64,000 bases of DNA from Hymenobacter psychrophilus (lineage in GTDB: Bacteria; Bacteroidota; Bacteroidia; Cytophagales; Hymenobacteraceae). Positions within the stretch are counted from its first letter, which is position 1; each line of letters opens with the position of its first letter. Positions 16,743 to 24,673 of the stretch are shown here, one piece after another. The translations under genes were made by a program, and so were the position numbers. The stretch lies in NCBI RefSeq assembly GCF_900107135.1, contig NZ_FNOV01000008.1, positions 1 through 64,000 on the forward strand. The letters are read 5' to 3'. The notes under the pieces were generated by a model. The model saw only the letters and a program-made list of their open reading frames with translations. It was not told the DNA's origin and made no database searches.

Positions 16743-17300
16743 ATGAAATACGCAACCCTACTGCTGGCGGCCCTGCTGGGCCTGAGCCAGTGCCACAAGA
16801 AAGACCAGGGCCCGGCCCCCGCGCCCGAAAGCCTGCTGCCGCCCGCCACCCAGACCGGCGCCAATACTTTCGGCTGCCTGCTCAACGGCCAGCCCTGGAC
16901 TCCAAGCGGCTTCAACGGCACGTCAAATTACAGCGTGTCTTATGACCCAACTTATAATGGGGGGACATTTGACTTACGCACGTATCGCTACCCAAGCGGC
17001 AACCAAAACAGTGATAAAGACCAACAATACATTATTTTATATGCTCGAGGGTTAACTCAGATTGGAACACATGATTTAGCAAACGACAATAAGGTGAATT
17101 CGACTGCTACTCTAAATGATAGAAAAAGTGGTTGTGATTATCATGATAGATATCCACAGTTTTACCGCCGAGGCAGCCTTATGATAACCCGCCTAGACCT
17201 ACAAGCGGGCATCATCTCAGGCACGTTTGACTTCACGCTCTACAAGCCCGGCTGCGACACGATAAAGATAACGAACGGCCGCTTCGACAAGAAGCTGTAG
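16743..17300 (+). CDS. DUF6252-like lipoprotein with AT-rich centre
   Basis: A 185-residue lipoprotein (signal KYATLLLAALLGLSQC, lipidated Cys at about residue 17). A Pro/Ala-rich linker leads to GANTFGCLLNGQPWTPSG, the opening of a family of Bacteroidota lipoproteins I associate with DUF6252. The end, IISGTFDFTLYKPGCDTIKITNGRFD, is also family-typical. Function unknown. Bases about 16925-17175 are markedly AT-richer and use different codons from both ends of the same gene and from the neighbours, suggesting mosaic origin. Confidence 0.82.
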   Translation: MKYATLLLAALLGLSQCHKKDQGPAPAPESLLPPATQTGANTFGCLLNGQPWTPSGFNGTSNYSVSYDPTYNGGTFDLRTYRYPSGNQNSDKDQQYIILYARGLTQIGTHDLANDNKVNSTATLNDRKSGCDYHDRYPQFYRRGSLMITRLDLQAGIISGTFDFTLYKPGCDTIKITNGRFDKKL

Positions 17301-17379
17301 GCGACTGACAAATCACTCTTTGTTAGTCCTAACGACCTGCCTCCCAAAACCCGCGCCCCAATCCGGGAGTTAGCCTGGC

Positions 17380-17835
17380 ATGAACCTGTACCTGCGTACC
17401 CACGTTGCCGCCGCGCCCGCCGAAGTCTGGGAGGGCTTCACCCGCGAGTTATTTCTGGCCCTGGCCCCGCCGTTTCCGCCGTTTAAGCTGCTGCGCTTCG
17501 ATGGCTGCCGCCGCGGCGACGAGGTGCACCTGGAGCTGGGCGCCGGCCCGCTGCGCCAGCGCTGGACTTCGCTCATCACCGACCACGGCATCACGGCCAA
17601 CGGTGCCTATTATTTTGTGGATGAAGGTGATAAGCTGCCCGCGCCGCTGCGCTACTGGCAGCACCGACACCTGCTGCAGCCCGCGCCCGGCGGCGGTACG
17701 TATATTGTGGAGGACCTGGAATACCGCACCGCTTCGCCGCTGCTCGACCGCCTGCTGTGGCCGGCTGTATGGGCACAGTTTGCCTGGCGGCAGCCCATCT
17801 ACCGGCGCTGGTTCGGGCGGCCCGCTGCCGAATAA
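17380..17835 (+). CDS. SRPBCC family (START-like) protein
   Basis: A 151-residue cytoplasmic protein with the helix-grip pattern of SRPBCC ligand-binding proteins. It opens LYLRTHVAAAPAEVWEGFTRELF, continues through PPFPPFKLLRFDGCRRGDEVHLEL and WTSLITDHG, and ends YIVEDLEYRTASPLLDRLL. Proteins of this subtype are sometimes labelled cell-division inhibitor or ligand-binding; a hydrophobic ligand is likely but unknown. It is flanked by lipoprotein genes with no obvious link. Confidence 0.82.
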   Translation: MNLYLRTHVAAAPAEVWEGFTRELFLALAPPFPPFKLLRFDGCRRGDEVHLELGAGPLRQRWTSLITDHGITANGAYYFVDEGDKLPAPLRYWQHRHLLQPAPGGGTYIVEDLEYRTASPLLDRLLWPAVWAQFAWRQPIYRRWFGRPAAE

Positions 17836-17914
17836 CCGTTGTGTTGGGCGACGCCATTGGGCCGGTTGCCGTATAGGGCCCGGCAAGCCGCGTATCTTGC
17901 CGCCTCTCAGCCCA

Positions 17915-18478
17915 ATGCCCATGCTCTTTTTTACTGCTCCCGCCCGTCGCCTTCTCTTCTCGTGCGCTGTTGCCGCAGGGCTGCTGGTGGCGGCCACTGG
18001 CTGCCGTAGTACCCAGTCGGCCTATCAGTTCCGGCCCGGGCCCACGGTTGCCAGCGCGCCCCAACCAACTGCCCCGGCCCAGCCACTACCGGCTGTTGCT
18101 CCCGTGCCGGTGGCTGTGGCGGCCACCCCAGGGCCACTGTCGCCGCTGCCACTGCAGCCGCTGCAGCCGCTGCAGCCGCTGCGGCGGTCCACCCGCCCGG
18201 CCGCGTTGGCAGTTCCGTCGCGGCTGGCCCAACAGCTTTCTTCCCCGGTCCGGAAGGCGTACGCGGCCGTAGCGCGACCCGCCCGGCGCGGTGCTACCGA
18301 TGGGGCGCAGGCCACGGCCGAAGTGGGGTTGGGCACCACGGTGCTGGGCGTGCTGGGCCTGATAGTGGGGCCAATTTCACTTATTGGCCTGCTGATTTGG
18401 GGTGGGCCGGTGTGGGCCATACTGCTGGGCCTGTCGGCGCTGGCGGTACTGGTGGCTTACCTCGACCCGTTCCGGTAG
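17915..18478 (+). CDS. hypothetical lipoprotein with C-terminal membrane helices
   Basis: A 187-residue protein with a lipoprotein signal (LLFSCAVAAGLLVAATGC). A Pro/Ala/Gln-rich linker contains tandem LQP units. The hydrophobic end (LGTTVLGVLGLIVGPISLIG, then WAILLGLSALAVLVAYL) could form two membrane helices. The pair ATG at 17915 and 17921 are alternative starts. The combination of lipid anchor and C-terminal helices is common in small Hymenobacter proteins of unknown role (from memory). Confidence 0.7.
   Translation: MPMLFFTAPARRLLFSCAVAAGLLVAATGCRSTQSAYQFRPGPTVASAPQPTAPAQPLPAVAPVPVAVAATPGPLSPLPLQPLQPLQPLRRSTRPAALAVPSRLAQQLSSPVRKAYAAVARPARRGATDGAQATAEVGLGTTVLGVLGLIVGPISLIGLLIWGGPVWAILLGLSALAVLVAYLDPFR
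18152..18178. repeat. three tandem copies of CTGCAGCCG
   Basis: A 9-base unit CTGCAGCCG is repeated three times in frame, encoding Leu-Gln-Pro units in the linker of the lipoprotein gene. Such in-frame repeats can change copy number by slippage. Confidence 0.8.
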
Positions 18479-18486
18479 GGCCGCCG

Positions 18487-18494
18487 TATCTTTG
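18487..18494 (+). promoter_or_regulatory. -7 promoter box TATCTTTG for the rRNA methyltransferase
   Basis: TATCTTTG is an exact TAnnTTTG match, 27 bases before the ATG at 18522 and 8 bases after the stop of the previous gene. Confidence 0.7.
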
Positions 18495-18521
18495 CGGCTT
18501 CATTTGCTACTTCCTGTTGCC

Positions 18522-19715
18522 ATGTCTGCCGCCACCATTACGCTCAAACCCGGAAAAGATCAGTCGCTACGCCGCCGCCACCCCTGGGTGTTTTCGGGGG
18601 CCATTGGCCGCATGGAGGGTGAAGTGACGGAAGGAACCCCAGTAACGGTGCGGGCGGCCAATGGCGAAGTGCTGGGCGTAGGCCACTACGCCCCCGGCTC
18701 GATTGCCGTGCGCCTGCTCGATTTCGGCCCCGATGCACAGCTGCCCGATGCTGTGTTCTGGGAAAACCGCCTGCGCAACGCCTACCAGCTGCGCCAGGGC
18801 CTGGGCCTCACCGGCACCGGCAACACCGATGTGTACCGCCTCACCCACGCCGAGGGCGACGGCGTGCCGGGCCTCATCATCGACGTGTACGGCGACACGG
18901 CCGTGGTGCAAACCCACAGCGCGGGCATGTACCAGTCGCGCCCGCTGATTGCCGCCGCTTTGCAGGCCGTGATTCCGGGCCTGCGGGCCATCTACGATAA
19001 GAGCGCCGAGACTGTGCCCGCCAAGGCCGCGCCGGGCGCCCAGAACGGCTACCTGCTGGGCGAAAGCAGCGGCCAGGAGCACCTTGTGCACGAAAACGGC
19101 CATCCGTTTGCCGTGGACTGGGAAACGGGCCAGAAAACCGGCTTCTTCATCGACCAGCGCGACAACCGCAGCCTGCTGGCCCGCTACGCGCCCGGCCGCC
19201 GGGTGCTCAACACGTTCTGCTACACCGGCGGCTTCAGCAGTTATGCCCTGCAGGCCGGCGCCGAGCTGGTCCACTCCGTCGATTCGAGCAAGCGGGCCAT
19301 CGAGCTGACCGAGCGCAACGCCGCCCTCACCGGCCTGGCCCACAAGCACGAGGCCTTCGCCGAGGACGTGTTCAGCTTCATGAAGCAGCACCGCGACGAA
19401 AAGTACGACCTCATTGTGCTCGACCCGCCCGCCTTCGCCAAGCACCTCTCGGCCCGCCACAACGCCCTGATGGGCTACAAGCGCCTCAACGCGGCCGGTA
19501 TCAGCCAGATTGCGCCCGGCGGCCTGCTGTTCACTTTCAGCTGCTCGCAGGTAGTGTCGCCCGAGCTGTTCGAGGGGGCGGTGCTGGCCGCCGCCATCGA
19601 GGCCGGCCGCCCCGCCCGCATCCTGCACCGCCTCACCCAGCCCGCCGACCACCCCGTCAGCCTCTTCCATCCCGAAGGCGCTTACCTGAAGGGCCTGGTG
19701 CTGGCCGTGGAGTAG
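18522..19715 (+). CDS. rlmI: class I SAM-dependent rRNA (cytosine-C5) methyltransferase, RlmI-like
   Basis: A 397-residue RNA methyltransferase. An N-terminal PUA domain (LKPGKDQSLRRRHPWVFSGA to VRLLDFG) precedes an EEHxxF-like linker and a Rossmann methyltransferase (RRVLNTFCYTGGFSSYAL, then LIVLDPPAFAK). SAM binds at NTFCYTGGFS; DPPAFAK is the catalytic-loop motif. RlmI methylates C1962 of 23S rRNA in E. coli; the exact base here is inferred. The longer open frame from 18402 lacks family similarity before MSAATITLKPG, and the promoter box supports this start. Confidence 0.92.
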   Translation: MSAATITLKPGKDQSLRRRHPWVFSGAIGRMEGEVTEGTPVTVRAANGEVLGVGHYAPGSIAVRLLDFGPDAQLPDAVFWENRLRNAYQLRQGLGLTGTGNTDVYRLTHAEGDGVPGLIIDVYGDTAVVQTHSAGMYQSRPLIAAALQAVIPGLRAIYDKSAETVPAKAAPGAQNGYLLGESSGQEHLVHENGHPFAVDWETGQKTGFFIDQRDNRSLLARYAPGRRVLNTFCYTGGFSSYALQAGAELVHSVDSSKRAIELTERNAALTGLAHKHEAFAEDVFSFMKQHRDEKYDLIVLDPPAFAKHLSARHNALMGYKRLNAAGISQIAPGGLLFTFSCSQVVSPELFEGAVLAAAIEAGRPARILHRLTQPADHPVSLFHPEGAYLKGLVLAVE

Positions 19716-19718
19716 GTT

Positions 19719-19963
19719 TTTTGAGAGCTGTTAGCTTATAGCTGTTAGCCGTTAGCTTTCGTGCTGACACTGTACGGTCGCCTCGGGGCTGCTTTCCTGT
19801 AGTTTTCGCAGGAAAGTGGCCGGGCTTAAACCGAACGAGCCGTAGCAGGTTTGCAGGTGGGTTGCTTTCGGGCAGCGTACTCCGGCTGCTTTTTCGGAAA
19901 TGCGAATTCAGCCAGCACAAGAAAGCTAACAGCCATCAGCTAATAGCTAAAAGCTCCAAAAAC
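19719..19963. repeat. inverted TTAGCT-type repeats flanking a 146-base core
   Basis: Left arm 19719-19766 and right arm 19913-19963 are imperfect inverted copies, about four in five positions matching, built from GCTGTTAGC/TAGCTTA words and ending GTGCTG/CAGCAC. The core between them (19767-19912) has no ORF. The element fills the whole gap between the methyltransferase stop and the crtD ATG, ending one base before it. The layout, two terminal inverted repeats around a non-coding core, is like a miniature transposable element. Confidence 0.6.
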
Positions 19964-19964
19964 A

Positions 19965-21434
19965 ATGATTCCATCCACTGCCATCATCGGGGCCGGAATT
20001 GGTGGCATTGCCACGGCCGTGCGCCTGGCCGTGGCCGGGCACCGCGTGGTCGTATTCGAGGCCCAGGAAAGCTTTGGCGGTAAAATGCACCAGCTGGAGC
20101 TGCCCGGCGGCTACCGTTTCGATGGCGGCCCCTCGCTCTTCACGCTGCCGCACTTGGTGGATGAGCTGTTCCGGCTGGCCGGCCGCCGGCCCGCCGACTA
20201 CTTCCGCTACCAGCGCCTCGACCCGATTACTGAGTATTTTTTTGCCGACGGTACCCGGGTTACAGCCTGGGCTGATGAGAAGAAATTTGCCCGCGAAGTA
20301 GAGGAGAAGCTGAACGTGCCGGCCGCCGACGTGCTGGCGTTTCTGGCCCGCAGCGGCCGGGCCTACGACGCCACGGCGGGCACGTTTCTGCAGAAAAGCC
20401 TGCACAAAGCCGGCACCTACCTCAGCCCCGAGGTGCTGAAGGCCCTGGCCGCCCTGCCCCAGCTGGGCCTCACCAGCACCATGCACCAGCGCCACGAGGC
20501 CGCGTTTTCCGACCCGCGTCTGGTACAGCTCTTCGACCGGTTCGCCACTTACAACGGCTCCGACCCCTACCAGGCCCCGGCCACGCTGAGCATGATTCCG
20601 CACCTGGAGCACGGCATTGGGGCTTTCTACCCCGAAGGCGGCATTTATGCCATTGCCCAAAGCCTGGTGCGGCTGGCCGAGGAGCTGGGCGTGGAGTTCC
20701 GCTACAACGAGCCGGTGCGCGAAATAACCACCGAAAACGGCCGCGTAACCGGCCTGCGCACCGACCAGGATACCTACCCCTTCGGGCAGGTGGTGAGCAA
20801 CATGGACGTGGTGCCCACCTACCGTCACCTGCTGCCCACCCAACCGGCCCCCGAGCGCACGCTCAGCCAGCCCCGCTCGTCGTCGGCGCTTATTTTTTAC
20901 TGGGGTATAGCCCGCCGATTTTCCGAGCTGGGCGTGCACAATATCTTCTTCTCCGAGGATTATAAGCGCGAGTTCGAGGCCATTTTCCAGGAGCAAACCG
21001 TCAGTTCCGACCCCACGGTGTACGTCAACATCACCAGCGGCCACACGCCCACCGATGCGCCCGAGGGCCACGAAAACTGGTTTGTGATGGTGAACGTGCC
21101 TCACGACCAGGGCCAGGACTGGCCCGCGCTGGTGGCCCAGACCCGGGCGGCCGTCATCAGGCGCGTAAACCGCGCGTTGGGCACTGATATCGGGCCACTG
21201 ATCTGGGCCGAGCATGTGTGGGACCCGCCGGGCATTGCGGCCCGCACTTCCTCGTTTGGCGGGGCGCTCTACGGCAGTTCCAGCAACAACGCGCTGGCCG
21301 CTTTTCTGCGCCACCCCAATTTTTCGCGCCGGCTGAAAGGGCTGTACTTTTGCGGTGGTTCGGTGCATCCGGGTGGTGGTATCCCACTCTGCCTGCTCTC
21401 GGCCCGTATTGTTTCTGATTTAATTAGTAATTGA
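19965..21434 (+). CDS. crtD: carotenoid desaturase (CrtI family, probable 3,4-desaturase CrtD)
   Basis: A 489-residue FAD-dependent phytoene-desaturase-family enzyme. The dinucleotide fold is at the N-terminus (AIIGAGIGGIATAVRLAVAG, then VVFEAQESFGGKMHQ). The C-terminal family signature reads GLYFCGGSVHPGGGIPLCLLSA. The neighbour encodes a CruF-type 1',2'-hydratase, and the two reactions follow each other in the flexixanthin-type pathway of Bacteroidota. I therefore favour 1-hydroxycarotenoid 3,4-desaturase over phytoene desaturase. The distinction rests on context, not on a diagnostic residue. Confidence 0.88.
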   Translation: MIPSTAIIGAGIGGIATAVRLAVAGHRVVVFEAQESFGGKMHQLELPGGYRFDGGPSLFTLPHLVDELFRLAGRRPADYFRYQRLDPITEYFFADGTRVTAWADEKKFAREVEEKLNVPAADVLAFLARSGRAYDATAGTFLQKSLHKAGTYLSPEVLKALAALPQLGLTSTMHQRHEAAFSDPRLVQLFDRFATYNGSDPYQAPATLSMIPHLEHGIGAFYPEGGIYAIAQSLVRLAEELGVEFRYNEPVREITTENGRVTGLRTDQDTYPFGQVVSNMDVVPTYRHLLPTQPAPERTLSQPRSSSALIFYWGIARRFSELGVHNIFFSEDYKREFEAIFQEQTVSSDPTVYVNITSGHTPTDAPEGHENWFVMVNVPHDQGQDWPALVAQTRAAVIRRVNRALGTDIGPLIWAEHVWDPPGIAARTSSFGGALYGSSSNNALAAFLRHPNFSRRLKGLYFCGGSVHPGGGIPLCLLSARIVSDLISN

Positions 21435-21530
21435 GAATTAGGAATTAATAATTGAAGCCCGGGTATTACCAATCCTTCGTCCGACGTTGGAGCCGCCCTG
21501 TTTCATGACGAGTTGCTAATTACTAATTCA
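21420..21530. repeat. inverted AATTAGTAATT words between crtD and cruF
   Basis: TAATTAGTAATTGAG (overlapping the crtD stop) and its inverse copy CTAATTACTAATTC (about 21517-21530) flank 80 bases, with extra GGAATTAATAATTG words. This is another word-repeat palindrome, here inside a probable operon and immediately before the cruF start. Confidence 0.5.
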
Positions 21531-21535
21531 CCCAT

Positions 21536-22228
21536 ATGCCCGAATTCACCCAACAACATCCGGCGGCAGTTGCGGTAGCTGAGGCCCGCACCGAACAGCT
21601 ACAACGGCGGTTGCGCTGGGCCCAGGGCGTGCTGCTACTGTTTCACGTTACGGGCTTCGCGGGGCTGGCTTTCTCCGAGAGCCCCGAGTTTTTCCTGCGC
21701 TTCATGCCCCTCACGCTGCTGCTCACGGTGGGGCTGCTGCTGTCCTTCCAGGCCCGGCGCACGCCGGCGTTTTGGGGTTTTTGCGCGGTAATTGCCGTTG
21801 CTGGCTTCTTCGTCGAAGTGGTGGGAATTCGTACGGGCCTGTTATTCGGGAACTATGAATACGGGGCCTCACTGGGCTTCAAGTGGCTGGACGTTCCCTT
21901 AATCATTGGCATCAACTGGATTATTGTGACCTACTCGGCGGGTATTCTGGCTACCTACCTGCCGGTGCCGGGCTTTGTGCGGGCCGTGGCCGCCGCCCTG
22001 CTGATGGTTGGGCTTGATGTTTGCATTGAGCCGGTGGCCGTGCATTACGACTTCTGGAGCTGGCAGTACGATGTTATTCCGTTGCTCAATTTTAAGGGCT
22101 GGTTTGTAGTGAGCCTGATTTTTCAGGTGTATTTCAACCGGGTCGAATTCAGTAAGCGCAATGCGTTGGCGCCTTTTGTGTATCTGGTGCAGTTGCTGTT
22201 TTTCTTTAGCCTGGGGATGTTGCTCTGA
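21536..22228 (+). CDS. cruF: carotenoid 1',2'-hydratase family membrane protein (CruF)
   Basis: A 230-residue integral membrane protein with about six or seven hydrophobic helices. Motifs FVEVVGIRTGLLFGNYEYG, FKWLDVPLIIGINWIIVTYS and LLMVGLDVCIEPVAVHYDFW are characteristic of the CruF/DUF422 carotenoid family. It adds water across the terminal psi-end double bond, giving a 1'-hydroxy group. It directly follows crtD on the same strand (about 100 bases apart), consistent with synthesis of a monocyclic hydroxylated xanthophyll such as flexixanthin (inference). Confidence 0.88.
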   Translation: MPEFTQQHPAAVAVAEARTEQLQRRLRWAQGVLLLFHVTGFAGLAFSESPEFFLRFMPLTLLLTVGLLLSFQARRTPAFWGFCAVIAVAGFFVEVVGIRTGLLFGNYEYGASLGFKWLDVPLIIGINWIIVTYSAGILATYLPVPGFVRAVAAALLMVGLDVCIEPVAVHYDFWSWQYDVIPLLNFKGWFVVSLIFQVYFNRVEFSKRNALAPFVYLVQLLFFFSLGMLL

Positions 22229-22278
22229 GGGTGCACGGCGCCAGTCAAATTTCTCTCTGTCGCCTTCATCTACTTACT

Positions 22279-22890
22279 ATGGAGCAACTTGTACGTCAGA
22301 AACTTATTGAGCGCGCTGCTTCCCTATTTCGGCAGGTAGGAGTGCGCCTGCCCCACGAAGAACAGCTGGCGGCTTTTCTCGACTATACGCCCGACGAATT
22401 CCGGCAGATCTTTTGCTCGAAGGAAAGCCTGCTATATGCCGTAATCGAAAGCAATCTGGCCCGCCAGCGCCAGGAGCACGCCGAGCTGTTCGCCAACCTC
22501 GATACGCCCGCCGAGTGCCTGGTAGGACTGCTCCGCTACAGTATGAACGAGCTGCGCCAGGCCTCCCACTACGATTATCACATCATGCGGACGCAGTTTC
22601 CGCAGGCGTGGCAGCTTATCGACGAGCAACTGCACCACTATACTCGTCCGTTGCTGGTGCGGCTGCTACAGGGCGGCATCGACCAGGGCCAGCTCCGGGC
22701 CAGCCTTGATGCCGGCCTGATTGCCCACATTATTTTGGCGCAGTTTAGCCTCGTGGTCAACGAGCAATTCTTCCCGCCCGACGAATCAGACCTGCCGGTG
22801 GTATACCACAATATTTTTGCGCCCTACGTGCGCGGCCTCTGCACGCCCGCTGGCTTACGCGCCGTCAGCAGCCACTTCGAGCGGTTCTAG
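22279..22890 (+). CDS. TetR/AcrR family transcriptional regulator
   Basis: A 203-residue regulator. The N-terminal helix-turn-helix spans about 5-52 (QKLIERAASLFRQVGVRLPH, then YTPDEFRQIFCSKESLLYAV), shorter and more divergent than typical TetR HTH. The helical ligand-binding domain follows. The ATG at 22279 is chosen because the preceding codons from 22231 are not conserved-looking. It lies 50 bases after cruF on the same strand, so it may report on or control pigment synthesis; this is inference. Confidence 0.78.
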   Translation: MEQLVRQKLIERAASLFRQVGVRLPHEEQLAAFLDYTPDEFRQIFCSKESLLYAVIESNLARQRQEHAELFANLDTPAECLVGLLRYSMNELRQASHYDYHIMRTQFPQAWQLIDEQLHHYTRPLLVRLLQGGIDQGQLRASLDAGLIAHIILAQFSLVVNEQFFPPDESDLPVVYHNIFAPYVRGLCTPAGLRAVSSHFERF

Positions 22891-22957
22891 CGACGGGCGA
22901 GCCGCTGATTCATTGCCAGTTGAAACCACGGCAACTTTTCTTTCGCCCTGCACAAAG

Positions 22958-23021
22958 CCTTGTACAAGCAGCAAGCCCCTGACATCAGCACGGATATCAG
23001 GGGCTTGCTGCTTGTACAAGG
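22958..23021. terminator. 29-bp inverted repeat between convergent genes
   Basis: Arms 22958-22986 and 22993-23021 pair at 28 of 29 positions with a six-base loop. It lies between the convergent tetR and rpiB genes and is a probable bidirectional terminator. No T-tract is evident on either side. Confidence 0.8.
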
Positions 23022-23108
23022 TGTATGTATCAAAAGAATGTGCCAGCGGCGCATACTAGCTTTAGGCTTTGCACGCCTCGCACTAACAGCCCGCAAACAT
23101 TGAGCGGT

Positions 23109-23540
23109 TTACGCAGCTGCAATCTTGCTCACCCGGGTTTGGTGGCGGCCACCTTCGAAGGCGGTGTTGAGAAACTGGCTGGCAATGGCCCGGGCAGTTT
23201 CATCGCTCACGAAGCGGGCCGGGATGCAGATAACGTTGGCGTTGTTGTGCTGGCGGGCCAGCGTAGCCAGCTCGGGCTCCCAGGCAATGGCCGCCCGGAT
23301 GCCTTGGTGCTTGTTGGCCGTAATGCAAACGCCATTGGCCGAGCCGCACAGCAACAGCCCCAACTCAAACTCCCCGTTTTCCACGGCCGTCGCCAACGGG
23401 TGCACATAGTCAGGGTAGTCCACCGAATCGGCCGAATCGGTGCCAAAATCCTGCACCTCGTAGCCATTGTCGCGTAGCCACTGCAGCAACATTTGCTTGT
23501 AGTCGAAGCCCGCGTGGTCGGAGCCGATTGCTAGTTTCAT
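23109..23540 (-). CDS. rpiB: ribose-5-phosphate isomerase B
   Basis: Interconverts ribose 5-phosphate and ribulose 5-phosphate in the pentose phosphate pathway. The 143-residue length is standard. Motifs visible are the start IGSDHAGFDYKQ, YPDYVHPLA, LLCGSANGVCITANKHQGIRA with catalytic Cys65, and the ARQHNNANV motif with His98. It stands alone between the tetR-side terminator and a long hairpin that follows tatC. Confidence 0.95.
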   Translation of the reverse strand: MKLAIGSDHAGFDYKQMLLQWLRDNGYEVQDFGTDSADSVDYPDYVHPLATAVENGEFELGLLLCGSANGVCITANKHQGIRAAIAWEPELATLARQHNNANVICIPARFVSDETARAIASQFLNTAFEGGRHQTRVSKIAAA

Positions 23541-23564
23541 GGGGTGAGAGAGTTAGTGGGGTGA

Positions 23565-23678
23565 TTAGCGGGAACCGAGTTGTCATCCTGAGCGGAGCGA
23601 AGGACCTTGTAATACAAGGTAGTCCGAGTGGTATGAGGTCCTTCGCTCCGCTCAGGATGACAGCTCGGTTCCCGCTAA
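23565..23678. repeat. 43-bp inverted repeat containing GTCATCCTGAGCGGAGCGAAG
   Basis: Arms 23565-23607 and 23636-23678 pair at 42 of 43 positions around a 28-base loop. The stem includes GTCATCCTGAGCGGAGCGAA, a word very common in intergenic repeats of this phylum (established from general knowledge). It lies 14 bases after the tatC stop and 24 bases before the rpiB start, both minus strand. Confidence 0.8.
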
Positions 23679-23691
23679 GTCTCAAAAAGCG

Positions 23692-24552
23692 TTACTCCGC
23701 TACGCCTTTATTCTCGGCCAGCTGGGCGTTGAGGGAGGCAGTGCGGTTGCGCGCTACAACCCGGGCAATATTGATGCTCAACTCGTAGAGCAGAATAATG
23801 GGGATGGTAACGATGATTTGCGACGTGACTTCGGGCGGGGTGATGATGGCGGCAATAACGAGCACGACCACAATGGCGTGCTTGCGGTACACGCGCATGA
23901 TTTCGGGCGTAATCAGACCCGCTTTGGCCAGGAAAAACACAATCATCGGTAGCTCAAACACGAAGGCACATGAGAGGCTCATGGTGGTGAGCGTGCTCAG
24001 GTAGCTCTGCATGTCGATCTGGTTCTCGATGCTGGCATCGACCACGTAGCCGGCCAGGAACTGGATGCTCATGGGCGCGGCAATGTAGTAGCCGAACAGC
24101 AGACCCAGAACAAAGAGCACCGACACGAAAAACACCGCGCCGCGCGAGTTCTGCCGCTCGTGTGGGTAGAGGCCCGGCTCGATAAAGCGCCACAGCTCCC
24201 AGAACAGGTACGGAAAGCCCAGCACGATGCCCACGATAAAGCTCGTGCTGATGTGCATGGTCAGCTGCCCGCTCATCTCGCGGTTCTGAATCACGAACCC
24301 GATTTTATCAATGCACAAACCGGGCGCACCCAGCCACGCCGCCAGCTTGCACGACATTTGATAGGTCCAGAAGTCGGACCGCGAAGGGCCCAGCATCAGG
24401 TCGTGGAACAGAAAATCTTTGGCAAAGAATGCGCCGGTGGCAAATACCACCACGGCAATGGCCGCCCGGATAACGTGCCAGCGCAGCGCCTCTAGGTGGT
24501 CGATAAACGACATTTCCTGCTGGTCGCCCAGCATGGGTTGAGTTGCAGACAC
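23692..24552 (-). CDS. tatC: Sec-independent protein translocase subunit TatC
   Basis: Core receptor of the twin-arginine pathway, which exports folded proteins. The 286-residue protein has six hydrophobic helices and the cytoplasmic start SFIDHLEALRWHVIRA (family HLxELR). It also has the FVVGIVLGFPYLFWELWRFIEPGLYPHE region (shown here as FPYLFWELWRFIEPGLYPHE) with its conserved Pro and Glu. The C-terminal tail is long and polar. No tatA or tatB lies next to it. Substrates with twin-arginine signals occur in this window at 47884-51262. Confidence 0.94.
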   Translation of the reverse strand: MSATQPMLGDQQEMSFIDHLEALRWHVIRAAIAVVVFATGAFFAKDFLFHDLMLGPSRSDFWTYQMSCKLAAWLGAPGLCIDKIGFVIQNREMSGQLTMHISTSFIVGIVLGFPYLFWELWRFIEPGLYPHERQNSRGAVFFVSVLFVLGLLFGYYIAAPMSIQFLAGYVVDASIENQIDMQSYLSTLTTMSLSCAFVFELPMIVFFLAKAGLITPEIMRVYRKHAIVVVLVIAAIITPPEVTSQIIVTIPIILLYELSINIARVVARNRTASLNAQLAENKGVAE

Positions 24553-24673
24553 TGAAGGAAGGAGTGAATCGGTGGATGAGCGACTCGGTGAATGAGGGAG
24601 CCGGTGAATGAGTGAGAACTAACGGAATTATAAGCTGTCGGGATGTTAGTGCGTCACCAACTCACGCGTTCGG

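Noticed and set aside
18567..19670. 367-codon minus-strand open frame
   Set aside because: Antisense to the rRNA methyltransferase; no independent start signal or motif.
19947..21368. 473-codon minus-strand open frame
   Set aside because: Shadow of crtD, which carries complete FAD-binding and carotenoid-desaturase signatures.
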